Of a stretch of DNA of 64,000 nucleotides, positions 34,705-45,472 are shown in pieces. Under the pieces are notes generated by a model, which saw only the letters and a program-made list of their open reading frames with translations, was not told the DNA's origin and ran no database searches. The first letter of the stretch is position 1; each line of letters starts with the position of its first letter. The DNA is from Podospora pseudocomata. Taxonomy: Eukaryota; Ascomycota; Sordariomycetes; Sordariales; Podosporaceae. The translations under genes were made by a program, and so were the position numbers. Location: NCBI RefSeq assembly GCF_035222375.1, contig NC_085889.1:3348001-3412000 (forward strand), in the 5' to 3' direction.

Positions 34705-34941
34705 TCAAAAACTGTGATTTGGATAGCGACACCAATGACGACTTCTTGGTGTTTGTATTGTATCGTTGATGGTTCTAGAGGGTTTTAGAGCCCACCCAGG
34801 GATACCTTGTCGGTCGAAAAAGCTCATGAGAGATAGGAGATCTGCTGCAGACGCCCGCTTAGAGCGGATGTAGTCAAAGGATATTTCCCATGTCGTAAAA
34901 ACCGCGTTTGACGCGCCTACATACCGCCGCAAATCACCGCC
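34705..34941 (-). pseudogene. Fragment of a second NB-ARC NLR copy
   Basis: Minus-strand codons read TTWEISFDYIRSKRASAADL and LSLMSFFDRQGIPGWALKP. They match the segment after the NB-ARC domain of the full NLR (at about 32,470-32,640), roughly 80-85% identical by eye. The fragment stops exactly at LTR copy B and has no P-loop or TPR part. It shows that a second related NLR once stood here. Confidence 0.8.
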
Positions 34942-35339
34942 TGTGACGATCCCCTGTCCAGAACCTCTGAAAGGGATACGGGTTGAAGGTAACTTCTGAC
35001 AATTGGTTCGGTGCAGCTAAACAGTGCACAACAAGATGTCTCAATGTAAACACAAGATACCGTGAATACAAGTGTGAATTGCATACTGCGGAACTATCTA
35101 CAAGCTATTTAGTTCCTCCGTATATATAGACCTAATGCCAAGCCTGGATCATTCTGTTTATCCCCGGATCATGACCGACTCTTAAGGATCATGAGTGATT
35201 CCTGAGAATCGCTCATGATTCCTTCATGTCCCGGATGATCCACCTCTTATTGGTCTATCCTCCTTTCTCTTGATTGGCTGCCGTGCCACCTCTTTCCTAT
35301 TGGTTGTTCTTTTTGGGTGTCCACATCATATTCGTGACA
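34942..35339. mobile_element. LTR-like repeat, copy B (fossil)
   Basis: 398 bp, inverted relative to copies A and C (starts TGTGACGATC, ends TTCGTGACA). Same conserved half and TATA block; the outer half has several GATCATG-type repeats and CCAAT-like boxes instead of the units of copy A. No target duplication seen. It sits between two truncated gene pieces, which suggests that recombination at this LTR removed sequence. Confidence 0.7.
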
Positions 35340-35816
35340 CTTTCCCAATGCCAGGCGTTGTTCAACGAGGTCAAGGAGCCCTGTGTTTGGGGCATAGATC
35401 GTTCCAAGGCTGATGTGCCGGCGACATTCGCCGCCACGCAGATGTTCTTGTACCTGCAGGGCGATCTCCACTGCAAGCATACCGATATCTTGTGGTGGGG
35501 ATTGAGAAGATACAACTAATACATCTTATAGGCCATTTCCGTGGACAGCTTGAGAAGAGAGGTTGCATTTCCAACCGTGCTTACATGAAGCGCGGAGACA
35601 ATACCTATGGTACGTTGTCAGGATGTTGGAATATGTTGATAGAAAACTCATCGAAATTGCATAGGTATCGCTACGTTTGCCAATCGCGAGGAAATCCAGA
35701 AAGCCAAGGAGAAGTGGATGGAGGAGGAGAGGACCAGGAGGGAGCCTAACCGCCTTGAGATGGAGAAGAGAGTCAAGGAGATCTTGCCTCACTGTCGGGA
35801 GTGTCCGATGATGTAG
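35340..35816 (+). pseudogene. 5'-truncated unknown gene fragment
   Basis: The open frame starts at the LTR boundary (SQCQALFNEVKEPCVWGIDR) and continues DVPATFAATQMFLYLQGDLH. A short intron near 35,493-35,531 (CTAAT, ATAG) is likely. Next comes GHFRGQLEKRGC, then a clear intron at 35610-35664 leads to TFANREEIQKAKEKWMEEE, ending HCRECPMM. Not recognised. Consistent splice signals suggest it was a real gene; its 5' part and promoter are gone. Confidence 0.45.
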
Positions 35817-37082
35817 ATGCTGTTTCGATGGAGCGTTATTCCAGAAATACTGGTATCTCCAAGGATACAAATTCACGGCAACTTGCTAGGTATCTTTCAT
35901 TTTCTTTCTGTTACAATCCCTTTCTACTTCCAAGTCAATCAATCACGTAGAATATGCTATAGGGCTATGAACACACAGCATACTTCTGGGCAACTGGACA
36001 TGGCTGTGGCGAAATATATTGCGACCTCACTACCACCCGTACAACAGTCTAGCGTTTATAGCAGATAAACCAGGTAATATGCCCAGATGTGGAAAGATCC
36101 AAGCAGCTTCCACAAGGAAATTCCCCATGGTTTCCCATCGTCTTGAATGGCTCCGGTACTTGGTCACGGGGACCGGGCGGTTGGCTGGGGGCTGACAGTG
36201 TGGACTGACATGGAGGGAGAGATTTCGAGAGCTTCGCCAACGGCGAGATCTATCTGCTACTAGAATTAAAATTAGCTTGTGAAGTAGACAATATTCATCA
36301 AGGACAGGGACTCTACCACTTGCCTGGGGTCGACAGTTTGTAACAGAATATATGGAAATGGATGATGAGCTGTTGAAAAGGATTGGATGGCAAAGCGCCA
36401 TATTTTTCTTAATTGGGCGACTTACTCTGTGGAAAGTTCCGGGTGCATACCGGCAGTGTAGTTGTTTTGGTCCAGCGTAGCGGGGTGAAATGGGGCCGGA
36501 AGAAGACGGAAGTGGGGCCGGAAGAGGTTGAGCTGCGGAAGCCCCGGGTTGCCAGATCGCAACGCCAGATTATGGCGACAAACAGACCCGCAGAGGGGTG
36601 AGTACAGAGAGGCAGGCGTGAAGATGCTGACGCAGAGGGATAGGTCAGAAAGCTCTGACGCTCTTGAACAGGCTGCCATTCACTCAGCACAGAGCTCCCC
36701 CTCCACAGATATTGGATAAGTTTCAGGAGAAAGCAGCAAGGACGTTCACATGGAAGTCCACCCCCAAGAGCGATACTCCGCCTACTTTTTTCTATTCACT
36801 CCTCGTGTCTGCTCACAAAGTGAATAGACCGCAGACTAGATCCGCTACAATAACCCTTTAAGACCCCGGTTGTGTACAGCTTCCTGTCTTGCTCTCTCCT
36901 CAGTACATCGTCTCATTCTCTTTCCCACCAAACGCAAGGCAAAAAGCACAATATTTGACAACAAGTTCAAAGGTCTCCAAGAATCTGATCCATCCGCTAC
37001 GCGGGGCAGCTTTCTTTGAGCTACTATTAGTCCTACTTGCTCGGACGCCCGCTTAGGCGTTCGTTCACCCGAAGATCAAGCC
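35817..37082. other. Intergenic, with AAGTGAAT site
   Basis: No gene supported. The only repeated signal is AAGTGAAT at 36,818 with a nearby inverted ATTCACT at 36,794, upstream of small-family member 4. Confidence 0.45.
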
Positions 37083-37626
37083 ACGGCCTCAAACAACATC
37101 TTTGACTAGGAGGCTATCTGTAAGTTCTCTTTCTCGCCCGCCAACCAATTTTCATGACTGACACTCGCCCAGGGGCGCGCCTGACCCGCAAGCCAGGAAC
37201 AGCTCACGAGTTCTTTTACTGCTCCATCAAAGAAGTTTGCCAGTGATCTGACCAAGGAGTTGCATGGGGGCAGAGGCATCTCCCTTCACTCCCTGATTCG
37301 TGACTGCCGAGCTATGCTTGAGGAAACCAAGAACATGGCTTACACGAGCCCACCAACTCTGGTTGAAAGTCGCAATACATTCTTCTCGGCCATACTGGAG
37401 GTGATCAGGCAGGGCATGCAGGATGATGGTTTGCTGGAGCATGGGGAGGGATTTCGTATGTTTTATCGGTCAGGGTATTGAGAGTCCAGAAACTGACAAA
37501 CACACTGCAGAGGTTATCCCTTCCTCTAAAGACGCCATCCAACACTTGGATGATGATTGGAACGTTGTTAAAGTTGAGGAGGCAGCTGGATACAAGAAGG
37601 GCAAGAAGAAACGGGCTGCTAAATAG
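37083..37626 (+). pseudogene. Small W-motif family member 4, broken
   Basis: Clear three-exon family layout (exon 1 to 37,119; exon 2 37173-37455; exon 3 37511-37626) but disabled. The start position reads ACG, and the exon-1 motif NNIFDxEAI has TAG in place of the conserved Trp codon. Exon 2 changes frame before LHSLIRDCRAMLEETKN. The rest is well kept: RNTFFSAILEVIRQGM, then VIPSSKDAIQHLDDDWNVV. The tail ends in a lysine-rich GKKKRAAK. Confidence 0.75.
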
Positions 37627-38300
37627 GGGTGGGCTCAAATAGATACAGGTCAATTCATAAACTGAGGCGCACCGGCCGTGCAGCATGAACCGTCTTTTCT
37701 ACTCTATACTATATACCGTGATGATACTGTTCGTTTTTCAGGGACACATGTCTTAGCCATGTGTGACAGCTGCTTCAATTGAATTTGCGCGTTGTATTGC
37801 ACTCGAATATCCGCCCCAGAGTCCTATGCAGGGGGACAAGTCTGTGAGAATGCAGCAGTCCAAAATCAAAGGACTAGCTCACATAAAACAATATAGTAGG
37901 TGACTCTCCCTTTGGTCATGGATATGCCCTCCGAACACATTGAGGCCCCTTGTGCAAATGATAAATCGCAACATCATGTTCATATTTCAGCCTTGATACA
38001 GGGTACTCATGTCGACATTCCCTATTCACTTAAAAACGCTCTCACTCAAAGACCCTGACAAAGTGAATATAACACGGCGGGTCAAGCGAAGTGAATTAGA
38101 GATCTGAATTGCTGGGTGTTTACTTATAAGATATATTCTCCCCCTGTTCTTTGAGATCTCCACCTTTTTTCTCATTTCAACCAAGATCTAACAAAGTTGC
38201 CAAATCATCTTGATTACCAGCAAAGCTTTCTGATCCCATCACCAACACCGGTCTTTTTGCTTTTGCTTGTTCCATTTACTAGCATCAAAGTACTCGAAAA
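37627..38300. other. Intergenic, with three AAGTGAAT sites
   Basis: Holds the octamer copies at 38,024, 38,061 and 38,089 ahead of the mini-gene. Nothing else seen. Confidence 0.45.
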
Positions 38301-38475
38301 ATGACGACCTCGGACAATGGTAAGATGAAACTCCCTAGAAAAGCTTTGACACAAGGGCAAACAAGAGGCTTTAGATGTCATCCCGTGCGCGGATGATATC
38401 CGGAAACTTGAGGAGAATTGGGTTGTTATCGATGCAAACGAAGTGAAAGATGCAGTCATCGTGGAGAAGCCCTAG
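38301..38475 (+). CDS. Mini W-motif protein (tail only), member 5
   Basis: Two exons, 38301-38319 and 38375-38475, joined across a good 55-bp intron (GTAAGA donor, TTTAG acceptor); 39 aa. It consists of a six-residue start (MTTSDN) joined to the family last exon: DVIPCADDIRKLEENWVVI and a short acidic end. It lacks the R-D-C/FF core and the N-terminal W motif, but keeps the acidic W-x-x-I tail and the shared upstream octamers. It could be a functional micropeptide or a recent internal deletion. Confidence 0.5.
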
Positions 38476-39725
38476 ATAGCTACCAATCCATCTGTTCTTC
38501 CTAGTCGAGCGAAATACACCCAATTCTGCTCGTGTGAAGCCATGTTTTAATTTGCCGTCGAATCCAATAAGCGAGTCTGAGCCAGATACTCGGGTCGTCG
38601 CAGTTGGTAAACAGGCCTATTGCAAGGGCCGTCCCTTTTCCGTATAACTTCCCAAAAGTGATTTGAACTGTTCGCCGTAACTGGCGCTGTTTCTTGGCCT
38701 GTGTGGGATTTGTTGGCGATGTGACATGAAAGTTTCCCATCGAGCGGTAAGGTAAGCAAGTTAAATTCTGGGCTCCCAATACCGGATTTCGTTCCCAATT
38801 ATTTAGTTTTGGCGTCGCTTATTTCGGCCGTATTAAATAAATAATTAAATAGTTCGGCGCTCGTATCTCGCCATCGCGGCCTATCGGGAACCTTTTCTAG
38901 CATTATCTCGTCGTTTAACTCAAAATTATTTTCGTCCCACCGCTCGTCCGAGACCCCGCCCTAAGTTCCTCCGATAGGGCTACCTTAACGGTTAGGTAAT
39001 CTGACTTAGCGGATGGTTGAGAGGAGACAATTTCGAGTTGACGGGCAAATAGAGTGTAAGGCTTTGCACCGGAGGCAGTACGATACAGAACCCGAGTCTT
39101 GTAATCGACGACAGGGACACTGTCGAATGAGTTGCAGGGCCTGGTAGAAGAGCTCGTCATCGTACACATTGTTTTTGTAGCCAAAAGTGTCCCAGTATAA
39201 TTGGTCCATGTTGTATTGATGCAAAGGGTTTACAACTATGTAAGCGGTGGTAAATCAGAGTTGGTGGACCTTAGGGGTTTAGGTAGAAGGAGAAGTTGGA
39301 ATTGGCGGAATTAGCGGAATTGGTAGAATAAATATTTCGGGGCATCAGACATAGCGTTTTAGTTATCTTAGTTTCAGATCACGCACCTGGCAAATGTGGC
39401 TGGTGGGCCTGCTTACCTGGTCTGAACCTGAGATAACATTTGAGAGGCTTGTCAAAGTTTGCTGCAAATGCCTCTGCCGATGAAAATTTAAGCGGGTGTG
39501 GCTCATCCTCTCACAATGACGTACAGTGGGTGCAGTCCACGCAGAAAAGTTCTGATTTTTTGGACCCTGAGTAACTTTATTTAATTGCATGACTCTATGG
39601 TTGTAGATAGGTATGTATAGGCAAATAATTTGTTGATATGTTCTTCTAAAGTCCCTCACTGTATGTAACCACATGACCCAAGATGTGCGGAGCTGTGACT
39701 GGCATGATTCCCGCTGCCTCTCAAC
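38476..39725. other. Intergenic, no gene recognised
   Basis: AT-rich patches (38,800-38,850) and a short TTGGCGGAATTAGCGGAA direct repeat near 39,300. Two overlapping minus ORFs (38,915-39,224) are not recognised and may be a transposon remnant. Confidence 0.4.
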
Positions 39726-40024
39726 ATGCAGGGTCAATCTCACCCTATAGCATTGATCGAACCTCCTACCGTTGCCAAGATCTTTGAAACCTTTTTCGCG
39801 GCCGCTATGGCCAGAATCGAGGAGCTACACATTAGAGCAGGTCCTGGAAGGTTTTGGTAAGTCCGCCACAAACGTTCAAGGTGGGCAAGAACGTTGATAA
39901 AGCTGACATGAAATATAACCCTCAGAGGTCGTCCAGCCAAAGGAAAAAATTGAGATTGAGATGCAGCGGGAAATGGTCGCTACGGATAACATCGAGGATT
40001 TCCCGGCCGTCGAGGCCAAGTAGA
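39726..40024 (+). pseudogene. Small W-motif family member 6, remnant
   Basis: The first part reads PPTVAKIFETFFAAAMARIE before a GTAAGT donor at 39,857. After a CTCAG acceptor, a tail reads KEKIEIEMQREM, then TDNIEDFPAVEAK and stop, where Phe takes the Trp position (F-x-x-V). I cannot join the two parts in frame, so it is probably decayed. Assignment rests on tail position and neighbourhood. Confidence 0.35.
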
Positions 40025-40249
40025 AATCTACAAGACATATTCATTTTTATGGCCCCATCATGACCTTCGAGCTGTCGTGTCTCTTTTGAAGAGACCAAAT
40101 CGCTATACTCTCCCACCACCAATTGCGAACTTGAACAAAGTTCATGCGTAACGCGCTTATATTTTGCAGGCCATGAGCCTGTATTATATAGGTGTTTTTA
40201 CCCTTGTCTCTTTGAACAAGCATCTTTTCATGGAATTCTCTCCTCAAAT

Positions 40250-40725
40250 ATGTTCTTAGAGCGTCGCCTCGTAATGATCCTCGATTGTGACACAGATCCA
40301 GTTTTATCAGTCAAGACCCTCGCCGAGGGCATGATGATGGGTTTCCACTTGCAGAGGAAGCTGTTGTTCGAGGATCTTACGAAAATTTGTCAGGAGTTGA
40401 TGCATAAGATCATGGCAATGCCTCAGGAGTTGGCTAACATCTGGGAGAAATAATTTGAGGCGGCGATGGAGGCTACTGAGAAGATGAGAGATGGCGAGAA
40501 ATAGAATCAAGATGATGAGAAAGAGCTTCAGTGCATTTTGGAGGACTTTGGTATGTTTCCCTCAGCTGGTACATACATGGATAGGTATACTAACAAAAGA
40601 CGTTATAGTACCTAATTCTTGATCTCAAGGAACAAGTTGACGGTGTAGAAGAGGATTGGGAGGTAATTAATGCAAGTGAGGTTAATAATAGATCTGGGAT
40701 TATTGAGAAGCCATTTGCTGTTTAG
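40250..40725 (+). pseudogene. Small W-motif family member 7, broken
   Basis: The frame from 40,250 is helical (KLLFEDLTKICQELMHKIM) and is interrupted by TAA at 40,451 and TAG at 40,502, with sensible protein between and after them. An intron follows (about 40,551-40,609, with CTAAC). The last exon then carries DGVEEDWEVINASEV and ends EKPFAV, but in a shifted frame. The tail closely resembles that of the mini-gene at 38.3 kb. Confidence 0.55.
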
Positions 40726-41719
40726 CAGAGGGCATACCACAGGGAGTTTCAGTTAGTTATCTGAGTGAATCCAAGACATTAATTTCCTAAAGAGCTTCAC
40801 CGTGCAATTGCTGTGGCTTTGTAATCATCTTCCATGTTTGTCGCCTTTGTGCTATGTAACTGCAAGATTGGAAAGAAGGTACAAGGATAGGTATGATATT
40901 GATCCGGCACCCTTACCACACAAAATAATTGACACATAAAAGCTGTAGTATATTGTGAACCATACCTTGAGAAGTACTTATTAGGCCTTAAAAGATGGTC
41001 GATAGGTGAGTGTTAAAGATATCTGGTAGTTAACAGGCCTCTAGAGATATTTAAAAGGCCCATTAATCCCCTTTCGCGGTCTGCCATGAGTGATCGAATA
41101 TTGATGGTCGACGACGACATCAACCTCACTTCACTGTGTAACTGTGCGATTGTATGATTGGAAATTCCCAATTGGATGATGCCGAATTTTCTACCCCCCT
41201 CTTGAAGATAGGTGCACCAGGAATGATCCTGATCCCCTGTTAACGCCGATATTTCTCACTGACAGAGCCACCGATGAGAGCTCTGCACACAAGAGCAAAC
41301 AAGACCAATAATTAACTAGCTGAGCTGTGAGGGCTCGGGACAGGAGCCCTAAGAGCAACCTGCCTGACCCACACCAGGTAGGGAGCAACTTATTCCAACA
41401 GCTCCACGCCGAGCATCAGCTCTACCCTGAAGTGAATGTTGGGGGCCTTGCTCTACGGCGGTATGCCGGCACGGGCCTTAAGTGGGCTCCGAGTGTTCAT
41501 ATGGGTCTGGCGAGCAAGTGAATGCTGAGACAATGAAAGCCCAGACTGCGAGTTGCTCCTTTCCTGTAATAAGTACGTGACGGCAATTTTTTCGAAATAC
41601 CCTTCTCATTCCAACTCTCTCTTCTTTTCATCATCCCAAAACGTTGGATGACCGCCACCCGCCATCACAAAAAAACCTCCAGACGACCAAAGACCTCTGC
41701 TCTTGTCACCTCATCCATC
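40726..41719. other. Intergenic, with MITE and octamer sites
   Basis: Holds MITE family A copy 3 and AAGTGAAT at 41,430 and 41,517. No gene supported. Confidence 0.45.
40916..41078. mobile_element. MITE, family A, copy 3 (degenerate)
   Basis: The left end CCACACAAAATAATTGACAC matches the termini of the copies at 7.1 and 17.2 kb. The interior shares AGGCCTTAAAAGATGG, GTTAACAGGCCT and AAAAGGCCCATTAATC. The right inverted end is not recognisable, so the copy is older or truncated. Confidence 0.6.
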
Positions 41720-42671
41720 ATGGCCGACAACGTCTACATTTGGAAGGATATCAGTTCGTCACCCTCGGACACCCTACCTCTCTGCCACCTGTAAACTAAC
41801 ATAGCCTGCCCTGTACAGAGAAGCTGATCGACCAGAAGAACAAATACCCCGAGGGTCACGCCGCCGACAAATATGTCCTTAACTGTACTGCTCGTATCTT
41901 GACCGGAATACTTCATACCAGCCACTGTGTCGCCTGGTCTATCCTCCTCCGCGACGCTCGGGCGAAGCTTGCCGAGGCCAACGACATTTACTGGCGCGCC
42001 AGTGCGCGGGAAATGAAGGACAGAAAGCCGACTGGCAAAATCCATGTGGCCTACGGGCTGGCTTTGCAAAGGGACTTCTTCATCGAGCTGGTGGAGTGGC
42101 TCCAGTTCTCCACGAGCAGCATGGATTATGGTACGTGTCCGGTTAAACCCCGGAGATATTTTTATGAGTATCATGACTGACGACCCTGGTAGACGAGGAA
42201 CTCCAGAGGAAGCTGCAGGATACCGAGCAGATGCTGAAGAAGACCCAGAAGAAGCTGTGGGAAACCGAGAAGATGTGGAAGGAAAACGAGAAGTGGCTGG
42301 ACAACACTGAGAAGGTGGCGGAGAAAATTGAGAAGAGGCTGGGGGAAACTAAGAAGAAGCTGGGGGAAACTGAGAAGACACTGGAGGTAACTAAGGAGAG
42401 GTTGAAGAAGTTGGAAAAGCTGGAGGGGCTGGAGAAAGCAAAGACGATCGAGGAATCCGCGAAGAAGTTGAAGAAGGCAAAGAAGTTGGATGAACTCCCG
42501 GAGACGCTGGAGGAACCCCCAAAGAAGCTGGATAAGGCAAAGAAGCTGGATGGATTCCCGAAGATTCCGGAGGAACTCGCAGACAAGCTGGAGAATCTCT
42601 GCATTAAGCAGGACTTGAATGTTTTCGATGACGATGAGGATTGGGTCATTGTCGAGGCTGGCTCTGCTTAG
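41720..42671 (+). CDS. Small W-motif family protein with coiled coil, member 8
   Basis: Three exons, 41720-41753, 41819-42130 and 42193-42671, giving 274 aa. Exon 1 encodes MADNVYIWKDI (W-x-x-I), and the intron follows in phase 1. Exon 2 has LLRDARAKLAEAN and LALQRDFFIELVEWLQF, the family core blocks, and ends DYG. Exon 3 is greatly extended: about 130 residues of Lys/Glu-rich heptad-like repeats (LWETEKMWKENEKWLDNTEK and similar), probably a coiled coil. It ends with the family tail DDDEDWVIVEAGSA. Three AAGTGAAT-region sites lie upstream. The coiled coil suggests that the two W motifs are presented on a dimer or oligomer (inference). Confidence 0.75.
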
Positions 42672-43266
42672 AGAATACCTAGGTTTCTACATCCTTGACT
42701 TGAGATACACCAGCAAATCAGACTGTTTTTGACCTGAATGCAAGAAGTAACTTGACGACTTCTCTTTAGGTTCCTTTTACAACAGAGCTCTTTGAGCAAC
42801 CACCTGTCATGCATAGGTATCTGGGAGTAAACGACACATTTGATATCGTCAAAAACTGCCTCTGTGACTTCCGCGTTCAGTACGCAGATAAGGTATGCTT
42901 GTTTTCTCGGGAGCCACCGGTTCTTTGGAGCAGTGCCTCATTGTCGATGAAACTTTGGGCACACACTTTACTCTTCCATCAGTGGGCGGTGATGCTGAGC
43001 AAGTGAATTGGTGACGGTAGCGCCAACCGACAGCCTACCAGCAAGTAAATTGACCATGTTGTCCCCAATCCCCACAAGTGAATAAGGTAACCACTATTGT
43101 ACCTCATAGACCCACCGATACTCAAGTCATCACGATGATAACCACATGTATATATTTGCCATCTCCATTGCTTCCTCCTCATGCCCGCACTTCCCAAACT
43201 CCATTGACAACACATCTCTACCTCCTTCTCAAGTCTCAAGGATACAAAACAAACACCATCATCATC
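42672..43266. other. Spacer with octamer sites
   Basis: No gene. AAGTGAAT at 43,001 and 43,076 and AAGTAAAT at 43,043 precede member 9. Confidence 0.45.
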
Positions 43267-43835
43267 ATGCCTTCCAGCGCTTTCAACTGGGGTGCCATCG
43301 GTGCGTCTCCTTCAACAAACAACCTTTACAAATCCAGCTAACACACCCTGTGTAGAGGAGGCTATCGATATGAATGAGGTTGTCCCCGGCAAAGGTAGCA
43401 AGATAGTGTTCATGCCCGTCGCTCGCGACGTCATCCAGGACATGCAGAGCAACAAAAGAATCACCATGGCCGCTTTGCGTCAAGACTGCCAGGAAGTCCT
43501 CAAACAAGTCAACAGGCAGTACCAGTCAGCAGCCCGCTCCGTCGCCGACAGTGTCACCCTCAGTGTGAAGGAGACTTCAACAAGCTGATCATCAAGAGAC
43601 ATTTCTTTGCCTTTATGCTGGGTTGGATCGAGATGTCGAGGGTGAAGCAAGGCATATCTGAGATTTCTGGTGTGTAGAAAGCCTCTGATTGTGGAATAAA
43701 AGGAACTTGGCAGCTAACCACATGTATACAGAGTCACTGTCGTCCAACTGGATTCTTTTGCCCATTAAATCAGATTGGGACGTGGATGCTTATGATGCAG
43801 ACTGGGTCATGGTTGGGAAGGCCGATTTGGTTTAG
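43267..43835 (+). CDS. Small W-motif family protein, member 9
   Basis: Four exons, 43267-43300, 43356-43507, 43564-43669 and 43732-43835, give exactly 131 aa. Exon 1 is MPSSAFNWGAI. The core has ALRQDCQEVLKQ, then LIIKRHFFAFMLGWIEM. The tail ends DADWVMVGKADLV. The second intron uses a weak GTCAAC donor; without it the frame stops at 43,588. The exact restoration of frame and the same intron location in member 11 support splicing, but a frameshift is the alternative. Confidence 0.65.
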
Positions 43836-44321
43836 GAGGAAAGGGATGAAGATGAGGGCAGACACATAAGAGAGAGGAATGAGACATGAAGAACCAAGCA
43901 CCATTGCCCTATCGATAGATCCATACCACATCAAAGGATAAAAAGACGATGAAAAGAGGAAATCTTCCTCCCAGGTGACAAAGCCAAACCACGAACAATC
44001 CCGTCGGTGTCGACGACCCCAATGTCGGCATTGCAGAGCTTAAAGCGGGTTGTTGGGCCCGCTTCCTGATTCCGCTCACTGACTCTGTGGCGCGAGAGAA
44101 ATCTCGATGCTCCGATGTGTGCTTTGCCGTCGGTCTTGTGGGCCTGTGATGGTTCTCGACGCTCATGAGCACATGTATAAATTCCGTCCCAACTTCGCCC
44201 TCACCCATTTGTTTTTCGTTTTCCCACACATTTCACAACAGGCTTCAGTCACTCTACACCATTAGGCACCTACCTAACATATCACCTGCCCCACCCCCCG
44301 TTCCCACAGTCAGTCATTGCC
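43836..44321. other. Spacer
   Basis: No gene seen; an incidental minus ORF only. Confidence 0.4.
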
Positions 44322-44959
44322 ATGAATCCCCCAAGCATTTTCAACTGGGACCGAATCGGTAAGCACCCTCCAAACCTACCTACCTAGGTACCTCTTCCGA
44401 CATATTAACCATACCCAGGGCGGGCTCTCAAGAAAGGTCGTGGGCCGGAGAAGATGCCGCTGCAGTCCACCTTTGACGAGATTGCCACCGCCTATTTCAA
44501 GGAGGTAATCTGGAAGGACAAGAAGGTCTCCCTTCATGATCAGCTCCGTGACTGCCGCGAGATGTTGGAGCACAGTGAGTATGCCTGGGCGGATGTCCCC
44601 ACTGAGGATGACCATACCCCCGAGACCGCTAAGACCAAGAACATCATGCTGGTTGAGGTGGCTGTCCGCCGCACATTCTTCAGACTTTGCCAGAGCTGGA
44701 TTAAGGAGAGGATGGAGATGGCTGGGGTTTCGGAGGGGACTGAGAATCCTGGCGTGTTGGAGGGGACTGAGAGCCATCCAGGTAAGCGATGCTGAGCGGT
44801 CATCAGAGCTTTCCAGTGGGAGTGTTCTGATGCTGACAAAGATGTCAAATAGGTACAGAGGTTATTCCCACCAACGACAATGCCTGCACGTCCGCGGAGG
44901 ATCATGGCTTTGACACGGGCTGTGATGATTGGGTTCTTGTTGAGGGAGTCTCGTGCTAG
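44322..44959 (+). CDS. Small W-motif family protein, member 10
   Basis: Three exons, 44322-44358, 44419-44781 and 44853-44959, giving 168 aa. This is the clearest member. Exon 1 is MNPPSIFNWDRI with a phase-1 intron after Ile. The core has VSLHDQLRDCREMLEHSEY and VAVRRTFFRLCQSWIKERM. The last exon has TEVIPTNDN and ends GCDDWVLVEGVSC. Unspliced, the second exon would stop 4 codons after the donor. Mostly helical and soluble by composition, with no signal peptide or membrane segment. Function unknown; the motifs suggest a short scaffold or adaptor with a binding motif at each end. Confidence 0.8.
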
Positions 44960-45472
44960 GATTGGATTGGCAGCACAGTGTCCGATGTGGCGCGAAGGCT
45001 TCAGGATGGATTGTTCATCAAGGGTAGACATGTTGGTTACATTGATGGGGACCAAAGAAGAGCAGGACTCCGGAATAAAAGATCAACTATGCTTTAAAAT
45101 ACTCACTTTACCTGGACCTGGAGAGCTCTGCGACAGGTTTTGAGGAGTAGAATACCAAGTTACGCTCAGTGACATCAGGGTCCACAATCGTCACATGAGA
45201 GGCGCTCATAGCGCTCGTGGCGCTCCCAAGTTCACTACCAGACCACATTATATTCACTGCCTTTGACACAAAACTCAAACGCAGGTGAATATCCCATCAG
45301 ATACCTGTTGCTCCCATAAAGTCCCACCCCATCCTGCCTCATGTATCAAATACATTCCTTATCGCGCCGCAAAAGCTTTCTCTCATGCGCACCCTAATCC
45401 ATCACCTCACCACCACAAACCTTTTTAACCAACCATCTATTCAAGTCAACGTAGCCTCTCCAGTGCTTCACA
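44960..45472. other. Spacer
   Basis: No gene. An ATTCACT at 45,252 and AGGTGAAT at 45,283 are near-matches of the octamer, about 200 bp before member 11. Confidence 0.4.

Larger units (their letters stand above)
36818..43083. promoter_or_regulatory. Recurrent AAGTGAAT octamer upstream of small-family genes
   Basis: Exact copies at 36818-36825, 38024-38031 (reverse), 38061-38068, 38089-38096, 41430-41437, 41517-41524, 43001-43008 and 43076-43083. Near copies are at 43043 (AAGTAAAT) and 45283 (AGGTGAAT). All lie in spacers, about 180-290 bp upstream of the starts of members 4, 5, 8 and 9. About 0.2 exact copies would be expected in 6.3 kb on both strands at even base composition. Probably a shared control element. 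Confidence 0.6.

Noticed and set aside
29927-35339. LTR copies A and B as the two ends of one element carrying the NLR
   Set aside because: They are in opposite orientation and their upstream halves differ. The flanking 5-mers also do not match in any pairing.
36413-36719. Overlapping ORFs on both strands near 36.5 kb
   Set aside because: No motif, no splice support and low-complexity composition.
38915-39224. Two minus-strand ORFs as a gene
   Set aside because: They overlap each other in different frames and I recognise no family. AT-rich flanks suggest old repeat DNA, but I cannot assign it.
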